A program made the position numbers and the translations under genes. The notes under the pieces were generated by a model. That model saw nothing but the letters and a program-made list of their open reading frames with translations, was not told where the DNA came from and did not search any database. Source: Seonamhaeicola sp. (GTDB lineage: Bacteria; Bacteroidota; Bacteroidia; Flavobacteriales; Flavobacteriaceae). From it: 64,000 nucleotides of DNA. Positions 7,331 through 16,598 of this stretch are shown here, piece by piece (the stretch's first letter is position 1; every line of letters starts with the position of its first letter). The DNA is taken from contig NZ_JANQJQ010000004.1 of the NCBI RefSeq assembly GCF_028281565.1, positions 1 through 64,000 on the forward strand, given 5' to 3'.

Positions 7331-8839
7331 ATGAATGAGCAGAAATACAGGTGGTTATTGTACGCAATTATTGTGGTAATTGTTTCTACCATTGGTATTC
7401 AGGTGTATTGGAATTACAAAAATTACCTTACCAATAAACACCAGCTTGTAAATGATGTTCAAAGAAGTTTGGATAAAGCTGTTGATGATTATTATGCATT
7501 ACTTGCTGAGCGCACTACGGTTGGTTTTGCTTTTGAGGGAAACGCCGGAAATCATTTTTTTAAAAAGGACAGCACCTTCCAAAGCGTCATAGACCAAATT
7601 GATAAGATTGATAAAGATTTTAAAAACCTGGACAGCATTGATGTTTCGGAGTTGAATGGCGTTACGGTTCTAAGAGGAAGAAAGGTGGATTCGTTATTCA
7701 CCAAAATTAGCGTTGATACCGCAAAGCATAACCATGACTCTATTATTCAGAGGTTTCATTATCCGTCAAAGCTTGATGATATAAAAATGCTGACCTCCAA
7801 AGTGGTCATCTCCATTAAAAATGACACCCTGGTGCTCAAAGAAGTAGATAGTCTTTTAAATCTTGAACTGAACCGAAAAAATATTGAGGTTAAATACAAA
7901 TTGAGTTTTAAAGATGCCAAAGACAGTATAAAACATTTTAATCGGTTTAAAATACTTAAATTTCCTAATGGCGATCATACTTTAAAGACCTTTTCAAAAT
8001 CGACTTTTTTACCGGACGGCAGTGAGCTCAAAATAAGTTTTACCAATGAAACCAGAATCATATTAAAGCGTATTTTAGGTGGTATTTTAGTGTCTTTACT
8101 ACTCATTCTGGCGGTTATTGGCTGTCTGTTTTATCTGTTAAAGATCATAAGACAGCAAAAGCAATTAGCCGAAGTTAAAAACGATCTGATCAGTAATATC
8201 ACCCACGAATTTAAAACACCCATTGCCACTATTGGTGTTGCCATTGAAAGCATCAAAGATTTTAATGCTATTGAAGATAAGGAAAAGACCAAAGCGTATT
8301 TAGATATATCTAACGACCAATTGTCTAAACTTAACGTCATGGTTGAAAAGCTTTTAGAAACCGCCACTTTAGATAGCGATAGCTTAGAATTAAACAAAGA
8401 AAGTTACAATCTTACTGAGTTATTGGAACAAATCGTTGAAAAACATAAAATGCAAACCGAAGCCAAAGCCGTTGGTTTTAAAACGTCGTCAGACACCATC
8501 CTGGCAAACGTCGATGCGTTCCATTTTGAAAATGCATTGAACAACATTTTAGACAATGCCATTAAATATGGTGGCAACCACATAAATGTCGATATCACTA
8601 AGCAGGCATCAAACATTGTTATTACTATATCAGATAACGGCAACACCCTGACCAAATCCAATAAGGATAAGATCTTTGAGAAGTTCTACCGGGTTTCAAA
8701 AGGCAACACACACGATGTTAAGGGCTTTGGTATTGGTTTATATTACACCAAAAAAATTGTTGAAAAACATAACGGAAGTATTCATTTAGACCTGAATAAC
8801 AACCTTACAACCTTTAAAATCTCAATCCCAAATGGCTAA
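7331..8839 (+). CDS. Sensor histidine kinase
   Basis: A 502-residue inner-membrane kinase. TM1 lies at about 10-28 and TM2 at about 247-270, and the roughly 215-residue loop between them is the periplasmic sensor, rich in Asp and Lys and of no family I recognise. The HisKA dimerisation helix contains SNITHEFKTP with the phospho-acceptor His292. The ATPase domain shows an N box (NALNNILDNAIKYG), a G1 box (ISDNGN) and a G2 box (GFGIGLYYTKKI). It overlaps the response regulator by 8 bp, so the two are translationally coupled and form a cognate pair. Proximity to the GLPGLI/TonB cluster suggests, but does not show, that the cluster is its target. Confidence 0.95.
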   Translation: MNEQKYRWLLYAIIVVIVSTIGIQVYWNYKNYLTNKHQLVNDVQRSLDKAVDDYYALLAERTTVGFAFEGNAGNHFFKKDSTFQSVIDQIDKIDKDFKNLDSIDVSELNGVTVLRGRKVDSLFTKISVDTAKHNHDSIIQRFHYPSKLDDIKMLTSKVVISIKNDTLVLKEVDSLLNLELNRKNIEVKYKLSFKDAKDSIKHFNRFKILKFPNGDHTLKTFSKSTFLPDGSELKISFTNETRIILKRILGGILVSLLLILAVIGCLFYLLKIIRQQKQLAEVKNDLISNITHEFKTPIATIGVAIESIKDFNAIEDKEKTKAYLDISNDQLSKLNVMVEKLLETATLDSDSLELNKESYNLTELLEQIVEKHKMQTEAKAVGFKTSSDTILANVDAFHFENALNNILDNAIKYGGNHINVDITKQASNIVITISDNGNTLTKSNKDKIFEKFYRVSKGNTHDVKGFGIGLYYTKKIVEKHNGSIHLDLNNNLTTFKISIPNG

Positions 8840-9515
8840 AGCTGTTACCATACTGCTAGCAGAAGACGAACCTGCTTTGGGTTTGATCATTAAAGAAAGT
8901 CTGGAAACCAGGAACTTTAAGGTATTACTTTGTGATAATGGCGATAAAGCTTTTGAAACCTATAAAAACTCAAATCCGGAATTACTGGTTTTAGACGTGA
9001 TGATGCCTAAGAAAGACGGTTTCACATTAGCAAAGGATATCAGGGTCCTTGATGATACCATTCCCATTATTTTCCTAACAGCCAAATCGCAGACACAGGA
9101 TGTAGTTGAAGGCTTTACCATTGGCGGCAATGATTATTTAAAAAAGCCTTTTAGTATGGAAGAGCTTATTGTTCGGATAAATAATTTGTTGAACAGAACA
9201 AAAGTTCAAAAGGCATCAGATTTCCTTCAAATAGGTGATTTTCAATTTAACTTCCCCAAGCAAACGCTTCAGTATAAAACAGACAAATTACAACAGCTCA
9301 CCCATAGAGAAGCTCATTTGTTGTTTCATTTAATTAAGAATAAAAACCAGGTATTAGACCGTTCTTTGATCCTGAAAAAGCTATGGGGAAATGATGATTT
9401 TTTCAGTGCCCGAAGTATGGACGTCTTCATTACCAAACTCAGAAAAAAATTGAGTGCCGATGAAAATCTTCAAATTATAAATGTTCGCGGATACGGCTAC
9501 AAATTAATTTGCTAA
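8832..9515 (+). CDS. OmpR-family response regulator
   Basis: A 227-residue cytoplasmic DNA-binding regulator. The receiver domain (1-120) has the acidic pair ED near 11-12, the phospho-acceptor Asp55 in LDVMMPKKDG, Thr/Lys of FLTAKS and the KKPF switch lysine. The C-terminal winged helix (about 132-227) ends in VRGYGYKL, typical of OmpR/PhoB. Its ATG lies within the last codons of the kinase gene. The three GTTAAC boxes at 7266-7291 are a plausible binding site. Confidence 0.95.
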   Translation: MAKAVTILLAEDEPALGLIIKESLETRNFKVLLCDNGDKAFETYKNSNPELLVLDVMMPKKDGFTLAKDIRVLDDTIPIIFLTAKSQTQDVVEGFTIGGNDYLKKPFSMEELIVRINNLLNRTKVQKASDFLQIGDFQFNFPKQTLQYKTDKLQQLTHREAHLLFHLIKNKNQVLDRSLILKKLWGNDDFFSARSMDVFITKLRKKLSADENLQIINVRGYGYKLIC

Positions 9516-9524
9516 AACCACCTA

Positions 9525-9614
9525 TTTTGTCATGCTGAACTCGTTTCAGCATCTAAAATTCACTAGTCATATTTTAAAAGAAACTCTGAAACAAGTTCAG
9601 AGTGACAAATTCAT
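9525..9614. repeat. Dispersed palindromic repeat (copy B)
   Basis: It starts 9 bp after the response-regulator stop. Two hairpins sit head to head: TGCTGAA-ctcgt-TTCAGCA (9533-9551) and CTCTGAA-acaag-TTCAGAG (9584-9602). The outer ends TTTTGTCATGCTGAACT and AGAGTGACAAATTCAT match copy A at 187-311. It may also act as a transcription terminator. Confidence 0.7.
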
Positions 9615-9691
9615 TCATGTTTTTTTAGTGATACTCAAATTGAAATTATTGTAAAGAAAAATGGTTTGATTTTTGTATTTTTCAAACCGCC

Positions 9692-10468
9692 ATGAAACAT
9701 ACTATCCTGTTTTTTTTACTATTTCCGCTTTCAATATGTTCTCAAAATACTATTGAAGCTTCGCTTGTAAAAACTACTGACTTCAATGCAGACCATATCG
9801 TTTCTGTTGATAATTTCGGCACTGTTTATTATCTCACCAATAATACGTTCTATAAAAAGAGCACGTCTGAAACCATTTCATATAATAATTTACAATTGGG
9901 AGAGGTAACAACAGCGAATGCTTTCAATCCTTTAAAGATCAATTTATTTTACCAGGATTTTAATACGGTTATCATTCTTGATAACAGGTTAGCAGAAATA
10001 TTTAAAATAGACTTCAACCGTGTACAGCCTTATAAAAACATCACGCATATTTCAAGCGGATTTGACAATACGCTTTGGGTTTTCAATCTGGACAATCAAC
10101 AACTGGAATTATACAATTACAAAAACAATACAACCCAGGCACGGTCGTTGCCCATTCAAAGCAAGGTGTTAGATCTAATAAGTAATTATAACAGTGCCTG
10201 GTTGCTCACCCGGGACTATCTCTACGAGTATAATTACTTTGGAAATTTACTTAAGAAAACAAAAAATGAGGGGTATACGGCGTTAGCAGAAAACAACGGA
10301 AACATCCTGTTAAAAAAGGACCAGGCTTTATTCTATTTAAAGAAAGATGCAGATAAAATAATTCCTGTTTCGCTATCAAATTTGTTGATAAATCAGTTTT
10401 TTGTAACCAATGAAACCTTGTATATTTACCAGAATCAAAAACTACAACAATTTCAATTAAAAAATTAA
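9692..10468 (+). CDS. Secreted protein, possible beta-propeller
   Basis: A 258-residue exported protein with a signal peptide (MKHTILFFLLFPLSICSQ). The mature part alternates short hydrophobic strands with polar turns, and has spaced W/Y motifs such as DNTLWVFNLDNQQLELYNY and NSAWLLTRDYLYEYNYFG that resemble WD/NHL-like blades. I cannot assign a family. It ends 6 bp before the deoxynucleoside kinase gene and is probably co-transcribed with it, although the functional link is unclear. A GGTTTGA...TCAAACC dyad (9663-9688) lies immediately before its ATG. Confidence 0.7.
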   Translation: MKHTILFFLLFPLSICSQNTIEASLVKTTDFNADHIVSVDNFGTVYYLTNNTFYKKSTSETISYNNLQLGEVTTANAFNPLKINLFYQDFNTVIILDNRLAEIFKIDFNRVQPYKNITHISSGFDNTLWVFNLDNQQLELYNYKNNTTQARSLPIQSKVLDLISNYNSAWLLTRDYLYEYNYFGNLLKKTKNEGYTALAENNGNILLKKDQALFYLKKDADKIIPVSLSNLLINQFFVTNETLYIYQNQKLQQFQLKN

Positions 10469-10474
10469 TTAAAT

Positions 10475-11086
10475 ATGCATATTGCGATTGCCGGAAATAT
10501 TGGCGCTGGAAAGACTACCTTAACTAAATTACTAGCGAAACATTATAAATGGGAAGCCCAATTAGAAGATGTTGTAGATAACCCGTATTTAGACGATTTT
10601 TATAACCAAATGGAACGTTGGAGCTTTAACCTTCAGGTTTATTTTTTGAATAGCAGGTTCCGTCAGGTGTTACAAATTCGCCAAAGTGGAAAAGACATTA
10701 TTCAGGATAGGACCATTTACGAAGATGCCCATATTTTTGCGCCTAACCTGCATGCCATGGGGTTAATGACGAATAGGGATTTTGAGAACTATAAATCGCT
10801 TTTTGATTTAATGGAATCTCTGGTTAAAGGACCGGACCTTTTAATTTATTTGAGAAGTTCCATCCCAAACCTGGTATCTCAAATTCACAAGCGCGGGCGT
10901 GATTACGAAAACTCCATTAGCATTGATTATTTGAGCAGATTGAATGAGCGTTATGAAGCCTGGATACATGACTACAAAGGAAAATTAGTGATCATTGACG
11001 TAGATAATCTGAACTTCGTTGATAAGCCGGAAGACCTTGGAATTGTTATAAATACTATTGATGCAGAAATTCACGGGTTATTTTAG
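10475..11086 (+). CDS. Deoxynucleoside kinase
   Basis: A 203-residue cytoplasmic kinase that phosphorylates deoxynucleosides for nucleotide salvage (dCK/dGK/dAK family). The P-loop GNIGAGKT is at 7-14, the base-binding region MERWSFNLQVYFLNSRF is near 49-65, and the DRTIYEDAHIF segment replaces the usual DRS motif. RGRDYENSISIDYL near 140-152 corresponds to the lid region. Whether adenine, guanine or pyrimidine nucleosides are preferred cannot be read. It is followed closely by an intrinsic terminator. Confidence 0.9.
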   Translation: MHIAIAGNIGAGKTTLTKLLAKHYKWEAQLEDVVDNPYLDDFYNQMERWSFNLQVYFLNSRFRQVLQIRQSGKDIIQDRTIYEDAHIFAPNLHAMGLMTNRDFENYKSLFDLMESLVKGPDLLIYLRSSIPNLVSQIHKRGRDYENSISIDYLSRLNERYEAWIHDYKGKLVIIDVDNLNFVDKPEDLGIVINTIDAEIHGLF

Positions 11087-11110
11087 ACATAGAAAATATA
11101 GCAAATAAAA

Positions 11111-11136
11111 AAACCACGCTTAAAAGCGTGGTTTTT
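11111..11136 (+). terminator. Intrinsic terminator after the deoxynucleoside kinase
   Basis: AAACCACGCT, a TAAA loop and AGCGTGGTTT form a 10-bp stem followed by Ts. It lies between convergent genes, and the upstream A run means it could also stop transcription of hppA from the other side. Confidence 0.85.
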
Positions 11137-11170
11137 TGTTAGTTAGTTTTATTTAGTTTAGGTGGTAGTA

Positions 11171-13513
11171 TTAACTCTTTTTTATGGCCTCAATACTGGC
11201 TTTTACTTCAGATTCCGGGCCTTCAAGCGTTTCGTAACTTGTAGATTGTTCTCCGTTTTCTGTCGTCACCATAGTCACAACCGCTTTTACGGTGCCATCA
11301 TCATTATTGGTCATATCCACTTTTATTTCTTTTGAAACTTCAACCATTTCAACTTCGCTTCCCTGATCGTTATAAGCCTGAACTGCTTCATCTGACACCA
11401 AACTCGGCGCAATTACTAAAGCCACCACACTCATTAACTTCAATAAGATATTTAAGGAAGGCCCTGAAGTATCTTTAAAAGGATCTCCAACCGTATCACC
11501 TACAACAGCCGCCTTATGAGCATCGGTACCTTTTCTACCTTGTTCTTCAACAGTCTTTTTAGCGTTATCCCAGGCACCTCCGGCATTAGATTGGAAAATG
11601 GCCATTAATACGCCACAGGTAGTAACCCCGGCCAATAAACCGCCTAACATTTCGGCACCGCCAATGAATCCAACAGCAACCGGAACCGCAAGAGCTAATA
11701 ACCCAGGCAACACCATCTCTTTAATAGAAGCCGTTGTAGAAATTTCAACACATTTTTCATATTCTGCATATCCATCGGCCTCGTCAAACACCTTTCTATC
11801 GGCTTCATTAGCCTTTGTCATATCAGAATCATACTTACGCATAATTTCTAAAGCGGCACGTAATTGAGGGATATCCTTAAACTGACGGCGCACCTCTTCA
11901 ATCATGGCCATAGCTGCTCTACCCACAGCTTTCATAGATAAAGCTGAAAAGACAAATGGCAACATACCTCCAATTAATAAACCGGCCATAATATCCGGTT
12001 GAGAAACATCAATTGCTGTTACACCGGCTGTTTTCATAAATGCAGCAAACAATGCCAGGGCAGTTAAAGCCGCTGAAGCAATAGCAAATCCTTTTCCAAT
12101 GGCAGCAGTAGTATTTCCAACGGCGTCTAATTTATCAGTGCGTTCTCTGACTTCGCTCGGTAATTCTGCCATTTCGGCTATACCACCGGCGTTATCAGAT
12201 ATTGGTCCGTAAGCATCTACCGCCAACTGGATTCCTGTATTAGCTAACATACCTACTGCAGCAATAGCTATTCCGTATAAACCGGCAAAATGATGCGACA
12301 CTAAAATTGCTCCTGCAATCAGTATAATTGGACCCGCAGTAGACATCATCCCTACGCCTAACCCGGCAATAATATTTGTAGCTGAACCTGTCTCCGATTG
12401 TTTCACAATAGAGTTCACTGGTACCGTACCGGTTCCGGTATAAAACTCTGTTATTTTACCAACACCAAATCCGGCAATTAAACCTGCCAATACGGCCCAA
12501 AAAACACCTATTGCACCAAAGGGCAAGCCTTCAATTTGCTCCGGAAGCATTGCTTTAATAATAAAGTAAGAAGCTAATATCATTAAGGCACCTGATCCAA
12601 ACTCACCCAAATTTAATGCCTTATGAGGCGAACCTCCATCCTTAACCTTAACAAACAAAGTTCCTATAATAGACATGATAATACCAACGGCAGCCAGCAC
12701 CAATGGCAAATAAACAGCTCCTAAACCTCCAAAGTCCGGGGTCAAAATAAATGCTCCAAGTACCATAGTACCGATAATAGACCCAACAAACGATTCGAAT
12801 AAATCGGCTCCCATACCGGCAACATCCCCAACGTTATCACCTACATTATCCGCAATTGTAGCAGGATTTAAAGGATGATCTTCAGGAATACCGGCTTCAA
12901 CCTTACCTACCAAATCGGCTCCTACATCGGCTGCTTTAGTATATATACCTCCACCAACACGGGCAAATAACGCAATAGACGATGCTCCTAAGGAAAACCC
13001 GGATAATACATTAAGTACCATAGGAACGTTTTCAGTCCCAGGCCACATCATTTGGTAAATCATAAACAAACCACTCAGGCCTAAAACCCCTAAACCAACA
13101 ACTCCCAGTCCCATAACGGAACCTCCTGCAAAAGCAACTTCCAATGCTTTGCTCAAAGATGTTCTCGCAGCTTGCGTGGTTCTAACATTGGCTTTTGTAG
13201 CCACACGCATCCCAATAAATCCGGCTAATGCCGAACATATTGCTCCAATTATAAATGATGCGGCAACTAATCCGTGAGAACCTTCCTCGGAATTACCTTT
13301 AAAGAATAACAAAACAGCTACAGCTACCACAAAAACCGCTAAGATCTTATATTCAGCTTTTAAAAAAGACATGGCACCATCTGCAATGTGTTTTGCTATG
13401 TTTGCCATTTTTTCATTACCAACATCCTGCTTAGAAACCCAAACGTTTTTTATAAAAACGAATAATAATGCTAAGACTCCAAACAGCGGTAAAAAATCAA
13501 CAATATATTTCAT
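11171..13513 (-). CDS. hppA: Membrane-bound ion-pumping pyrophosphatase
   Basis: A 780-residue integral membrane enzyme that couples hydrolysis of pyrophosphate to export of H+ or Na+. Conserved catalytic blocks are visible: [20 protein letters not shown], the acidic [20 protein letters not shown] segment, and [15 protein letters not shown] near the C terminus. The Ala in [10 protein letters not shown] marks the K+-dependent subclass (a Lys is found there in K+-independent enzymes). Cation specificity is not settled by what I can see. After the last membrane segment a polar tail of about 70 residues (from [11 protein letters not shown] on) extends beyond the usual family length. The soluble pyrophosphatase gene is directly upstream, separated by a terminator. 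Confidence 0.95.
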   Translation of the reverse strand: MKYIVDFLPLFGVLALLFVFIKNVWVSKQDVGNEKMANIAKHIADGAMSFLKAEYKILAVFVVAVAVLLFFKGNSEEGSHGLVAASFIIGAICSALAGFIGMRVATKANVRTTQAARTSLSKALEVAFAGGSVMGLGVVGLGVLGLSGLFMIYQMMWPGTENVPMVLNVLSGFSLGASSIALFARVGGGIYTKAADVGADLVGKVEAGIPEDHPLNPATIADNVGDNVGDVAGMGADLFESFVGSIIGTMVLGAFILTPDFGGLGAVYLPLVLAAVGIIMSIIGTLFVKVKDGGSPHKALNLGEFGSGALMILASYFIIKAMLPEQIEGLPFGAIGVFWAVLAGLIAGFGVGKITEFYTGTGTVPVNSIVKQSETGSATNIIAGLGVGMMSTAGPIILIAGAILVSHHFAGLYGIAIAAVGMLANTGIQLAVDAYGPISDNAGGIAEMAELPSEVRERTDKLDAVGNTTAAIGKGFAIASAALTALALFAAFMKTAGVTAIDVSQPDIMAGLLIGGMLPFVFSALSMKAVGRAAMAMIEEVRRQFKDIPQLRAALEIMRKYDSDMTKANEADRKVFDEADGYAEYEKCVEISTTASIKEMVLPGLLALAVPVAVGFIGGAEMLGGLLAGVTTCGVLMAIFQSNAGGAWDNAKKTVEEQGRKGTDAHKAAVVGDTVGDPFKDTSGPSLNILLKLMSVVALVIAPSLVSDEAVQAYNDQGSEVEMVEVSKEIKVDMTNNDDGTVKAVVTMVTTENGEQSTSYETLEGPESEVKASIEAIKKS

Positions 13514-13565
13514 ATTTTATTAGTTAGTTTTAATTAATATATTTTTTTTGAGGCGCTAAAAATAG

Positions 13566-13573
13566 CAAAAATA
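13566..13573 (-). promoter_or_regulatory. -7 element for hppA
   Basis: The minus strand reads TATTTTTG, matching TAnnTTTG, 53 bp before the start codon. A TTG on the minus strand lies 22 bp further upstream, inside the ppa terminator hairpin. hppA therefore probably has its own promoter. Confidence 0.5.
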
Positions 13574-13581
13574 AACCTGAT

Positions 13582-13610
13582 AAAAAAAGCTATCTCAAAT
13601 TTAAGATAGC
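13582..13610 (-). terminator. Intrinsic terminator after ppa
   Basis: On the minus strand the stem GCTATCTTAAA/TTTGAGATAGC (13589-13610) is followed by a run of seven Ts. It lies 36 bp after the ppa stop codon and separates ppa from hppA. Confidence 0.8.
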
Positions 13611-13645
13611 TCATTTTTTATATCACATTTTTATCAAATCAATAA

Positions 13646-14173
13646 TCAGATAACAAATGTACGTTTTTTCTTATGTTCGCTGTTTTCATAGCGTTTTACA
13701 CACTCGTGATAGATCTGAACAGCCTCTTCGGCATTTCCCCAGCCACCAACGTCAACTTTCTTTTCTTCAAGGTCTTTATAAACCTGGAAAAAATGTTCAA
13801 TTTCCTTCAACCTGTGCGGGTTCAAATGCGATATATCACTTCTGTGACTCCAAACAGGATCTGATACGGGTACGCATATAATTTTCTCATCCGGTCCTTT
13901 TTCGTCGGTCATATGAAAAACACCAACAGGCCTTACCTCCATTACTACCATTGGATAAGATGGCTCAGTAGATAATACCAATACATCTAAGGGATCCTGA
14001 TCCAAAGCTAAAGTTTCAGGTACAAACCCATAATCTCCGGGATACATCATAGAAGAGAATAAGGTGCGATCAAATCGTATTTTATTCAGTGTAAAGTCGT
14101 ATTCGTATTTATTTCTACTACCTTTGGGTATTTCAATTAATACGTCAAATGTTACGTCTTCTTTCTTACTCAT
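13646..14173 (-). CDS. ppa: Inorganic pyrophosphatase, family I
   Basis: A 175-residue cytoplasmic enzyme that hydrolyses pyrophosphate to phosphate. The signature DQDPLDVLVLS carries the metal-binding Asp residues. EIPKGSRNKYEYD near the N terminus and GDYGFVPETLA are also family hallmarks. The start is set at the ATG at 14173 (MSKKEDVTFD). A longer frame from 14224 would begin inside the promoter (14194-14224), so it is rejected. It is adjacent to the membrane pyrophosphatase, giving the cell both energy-conserving and dissipating routes for pyrophosphate. Confidence 0.95.
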   Translation of the reverse strand: MSKKEDVTFDVLIEIPKGSRNKYEYDFTLNKIRFDRTLFSSMMYPGDYGFVPETLALDQDPLDVLVLSTEPSYPMVVMEVRPVGVFHMTDEKGPDEKIICVPVSDPVWSHRSDISHLNPHRLKEIEHFFQVYKDLEEKKVDVGGWGNAEEAVQIYHECVKRYENSEHKKKRTFVI

Positions 14174-14193
14174 AGTATATAAATTTTGGGCTA

Positions 14194-14224
14194 CAAAGGT
14201 ACTGAAGAACCCTGCTTTTAACAA
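14194..14224 (-). promoter_or_regulatory. Promoter of ppa
   Basis: On the minus strand TTG (14224-14222), a 20-bp spacer and TACCTTTG (14201-14194) fit the Bacteroidota consensus. It decides the start codon at 14173. Confidence 0.65.
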
Positions 14225-14355
14225 CTATAAGCTATGGTCTGCTTCAATTTTTACAAAAGCTTAAACTTAAGGTAATTTATAAAGCAATTTCTTAAAAAAA
14301 CCTGCCAATAATTGCTATATTGTGAGCATTTCTTATAAATGACTAACTCTTTTTT

Positions 14356-16590
14356 ATGCGACTTTCATTATCCCTCCTGATCTCTTTTGCCTTTTGTTTA
14401 TGTCTGGGCGCTCAAACCCAACCCTGGCAGGGTAAGTTTGAACCCATTGATAATTTGATAGCACCACCAAATAGTTACAGGACTGCCAGTGGTGCTCCGG
14501 GAAAAGATTATTGGCAACAACGGGCCGACTATAAGATTAAAGCCGAATTAGATGAAAAAAGCAACATCCTTTCCGGTGAAGAAACCATCACTTATTTTAA
14601 CAATTCACCTGACGACTTAAGTTATGTATGGATCCAGCTGGAGCAAAACGTTAACAAAAAAGGGAACGAGGATTTTGGATCCATAAATAACAACATGAGA
14701 GAAGGCATCAATGCCCGTCAAATGCAATTCCTTACCAGAGCCATTAATTTCCCTGCCGGCTACACCATTAAATATGTTAAGGATGGTAATGGTGATAACA
14801 TAAGAACCCTGGTAAACAACACCATGATGAAGGTAAAGTTGAATACACCTTTAAAATCGGGGGCATCTGCGGTTTTAAATATCGGATGGTCTTATCACAT
14901 AACAGACCGCAGTATGTTTTTACTTTCCAGGGAAGGGTATGAGTATTTCCCGGATGATGACAATACGGTGTACCTGATTGCCCATTGGTTCCCCAGAATG
15001 GCCGTTTATAATGATACGGAAGGCTGGCAGAATCAACAATTTCAAAAGTTGGGGGAATTCGCTTTGGAATTTGGCGATTATGAGGTTGAAATCACGGTTC
15101 CCGCAGACCATGTAGTGGCATCAACGGGAGCCTTACAAAATCCGGAATCGGTTTTAACCAGAAAGCAGCGTAACCGGTTAAAAGAGGCCGAAGCATCATT
15201 TGACAAACCAGTCATAATCATCACCAGAGAAGAAGCTGAAGCCAATGAAAAAGAAAAGTCAAACAAAACAAAAACCTGGAGATTTAAAGCCGAAAATGTG
15301 CGTGATTTTGCATTTGCCTCGTCGCGTAAGTTTTTATGGGATGCCCAAAACGTAAAACTCCCGACCAATACGGTTATGGCCATGTCTTTCTACCCTAAGG
15401 AAGGGTTACCGGTATGGCAGGAAGAATCTACCAAAGCCATCATGCATGCTTTAGAAGTGTATTCCGAAGCCACTTTTGATTATCCGTATCCGGTCTGTAT
15501 TTCGGTTAACACCTCTAATATCGGAATGGAATTCCCCATGATCAGTTTTAATGGCGGAAGACCCAAAAACGGCCACATGAGCCAGGGGGCTAAAGCCGGT
15601 ATGATTGGCACTATTATCCATGAAGTGGGACACAACTGGTTCCCCATGATCGTTAGTTCAGACGAACGTAAATGGATGTGGATGGACGAAGGCCTGAACA
15701 CATTTTTACATCAGCGCACCGTAGCCGAAAGGTATCCGGACTTTAATAGTACCACGCCTAAAAGTATTGTCCCGTTTATGAGTGGTGATAAAAATATTTT
15801 ACGCCCTATCATGACAACCTCAGATAATGAATTATTAAGTCAATTTGGTGCTAATTTCTACTTAAAACCAACCGTAGGTTTACAAATGCTCAGACATTCT
15901 ATTATCGGTAAAGAACTGTTTGACGAAGCTTTTAAAGAATATGCTAACCGTTGGAAATACAAACACCCGAACCCATCCGATTTATTCAGAACGTTGGAAG
16001 ATGCCACGGCTACTGATCTGGATTGGTTTTACAGGGGCTGGTTTTTCACTACGGACCATGTGGATATGGAATTAAGCGATGTGAAATGGTTTAAAGTGTA
16101 TGAGGAAAACAATAATATTGAAGACCAGCAAAGATCTTCCCAGGTAAAGATCGAAGCCAATGGTAATAGTGCTGAAACCGAAGCCAAAGACTTTTCAAAC
16201 GGCCCTGAGGTTATTACCATGACCTCAACCCCGGATGCCGCTTATGGCGGATTTTTATCCCGACTGGACGAAGCCGAAGTTAGAAAACAACTATCCGGTA
16301 AGAACATTTATGAAGTAACCATTAAAAATGTTGGCGGATTGGTCATGCCCGTTACCATTGAATGGGTTTATGCTGATGGCACTAAAGACATAGACAGGCT
16401 TCCTGCCGAAGTATGGCGCAGAAATGAATATGAGATCAAACATACTTTTGTAAAAGAAAAAGAAGCTGTTAAAGTCAACCTGGACCCTAATTTTGAATTT
16501 GCGGATACCAACACTAAAAATAATAGTTTTCCTAAAGTTAAATCCGATTCGGATTTTGACGCTTTCAAAAAGAAACAATCGGGTAGTTAA
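14356..16590 (+). CDS. M1-family metallopeptidase
   Basis: A 744-residue exported zinc peptidase with a signal peptide (ending CLGAQ), an N-terminal beta-rich domain, and the catalytic core HEVGH at residues 422-426 with the third zinc ligand Glu445 in WMDEGLN. The substrate-anchoring motif is GMEF near 390 instead of the classical GAMEN, common among bacterial M1 relatives of this length. The C-terminal region (about 560-744) is a beta domain without a recognisable sorting signal. It probably trims peptides in the periplasm or at the surface. The gene is followed 8 bp later by the cytochrome gene. Confidence 0.9.
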   Translation: MRLSLSLLISFAFCLCLGAQTQPWQGKFEPIDNLIAPPNSYRTASGAPGKDYWQQRADYKIKAELDEKSNILSGEETITYFNNSPDDLSYVWIQLEQNVNKKGNEDFGSINNNMREGINARQMQFLTRAINFPAGYTIKYVKDGNGDNIRTLVNNTMMKVKLNTPLKSGASAVLNIGWSYHITDRSMFLLSREGYEYFPDDDNTVYLIAHWFPRMAVYNDTEGWQNQQFQKLGEFALEFGDYEVEITVPADHVVASTGALQNPESVLTRKQRNRLKEAEASFDKPVIIITREEAEANEKEKSNKTKTWRFKAENVRDFAFASSRKFLWDAQNVKLPTNTVMAMSFYPKEGLPVWQEESTKAIMHALEVYSEATFDYPYPVCISVNTSNIGMEFPMISFNGGRPKNGHMSQGAKAGMIGTIIHEVGHNWFPMIVSSDERKWMWMDEGLNTFLHQRTVAERYPDFNSTTPKSIVPFMSGDKNILRPIMTTSDNELLSQFGANFYLKPTVGLQMLRHSIIGKELFDEAFKEYANRWKYKHPNPSDLFRTLEDATATDLDWFYRGWFFTTDHVDMELSDVKWFKVYEENNNIEDQQRSSQVKIEANGNSAETEAKDFSNGPEVITMTSTPDAAYGGFLSRLDEAEVRKQLSGKNIYEVTIKNVGGLVMPVTIEWVYADGTKDIDRLPAEVWRRNEYEIKHTFVKEKEAVKVNLDPNFEFADTNTKNNSFPKVKSDSDFDAFKKKQSGS

Positions 16591-16598
16591 CCAATGCC

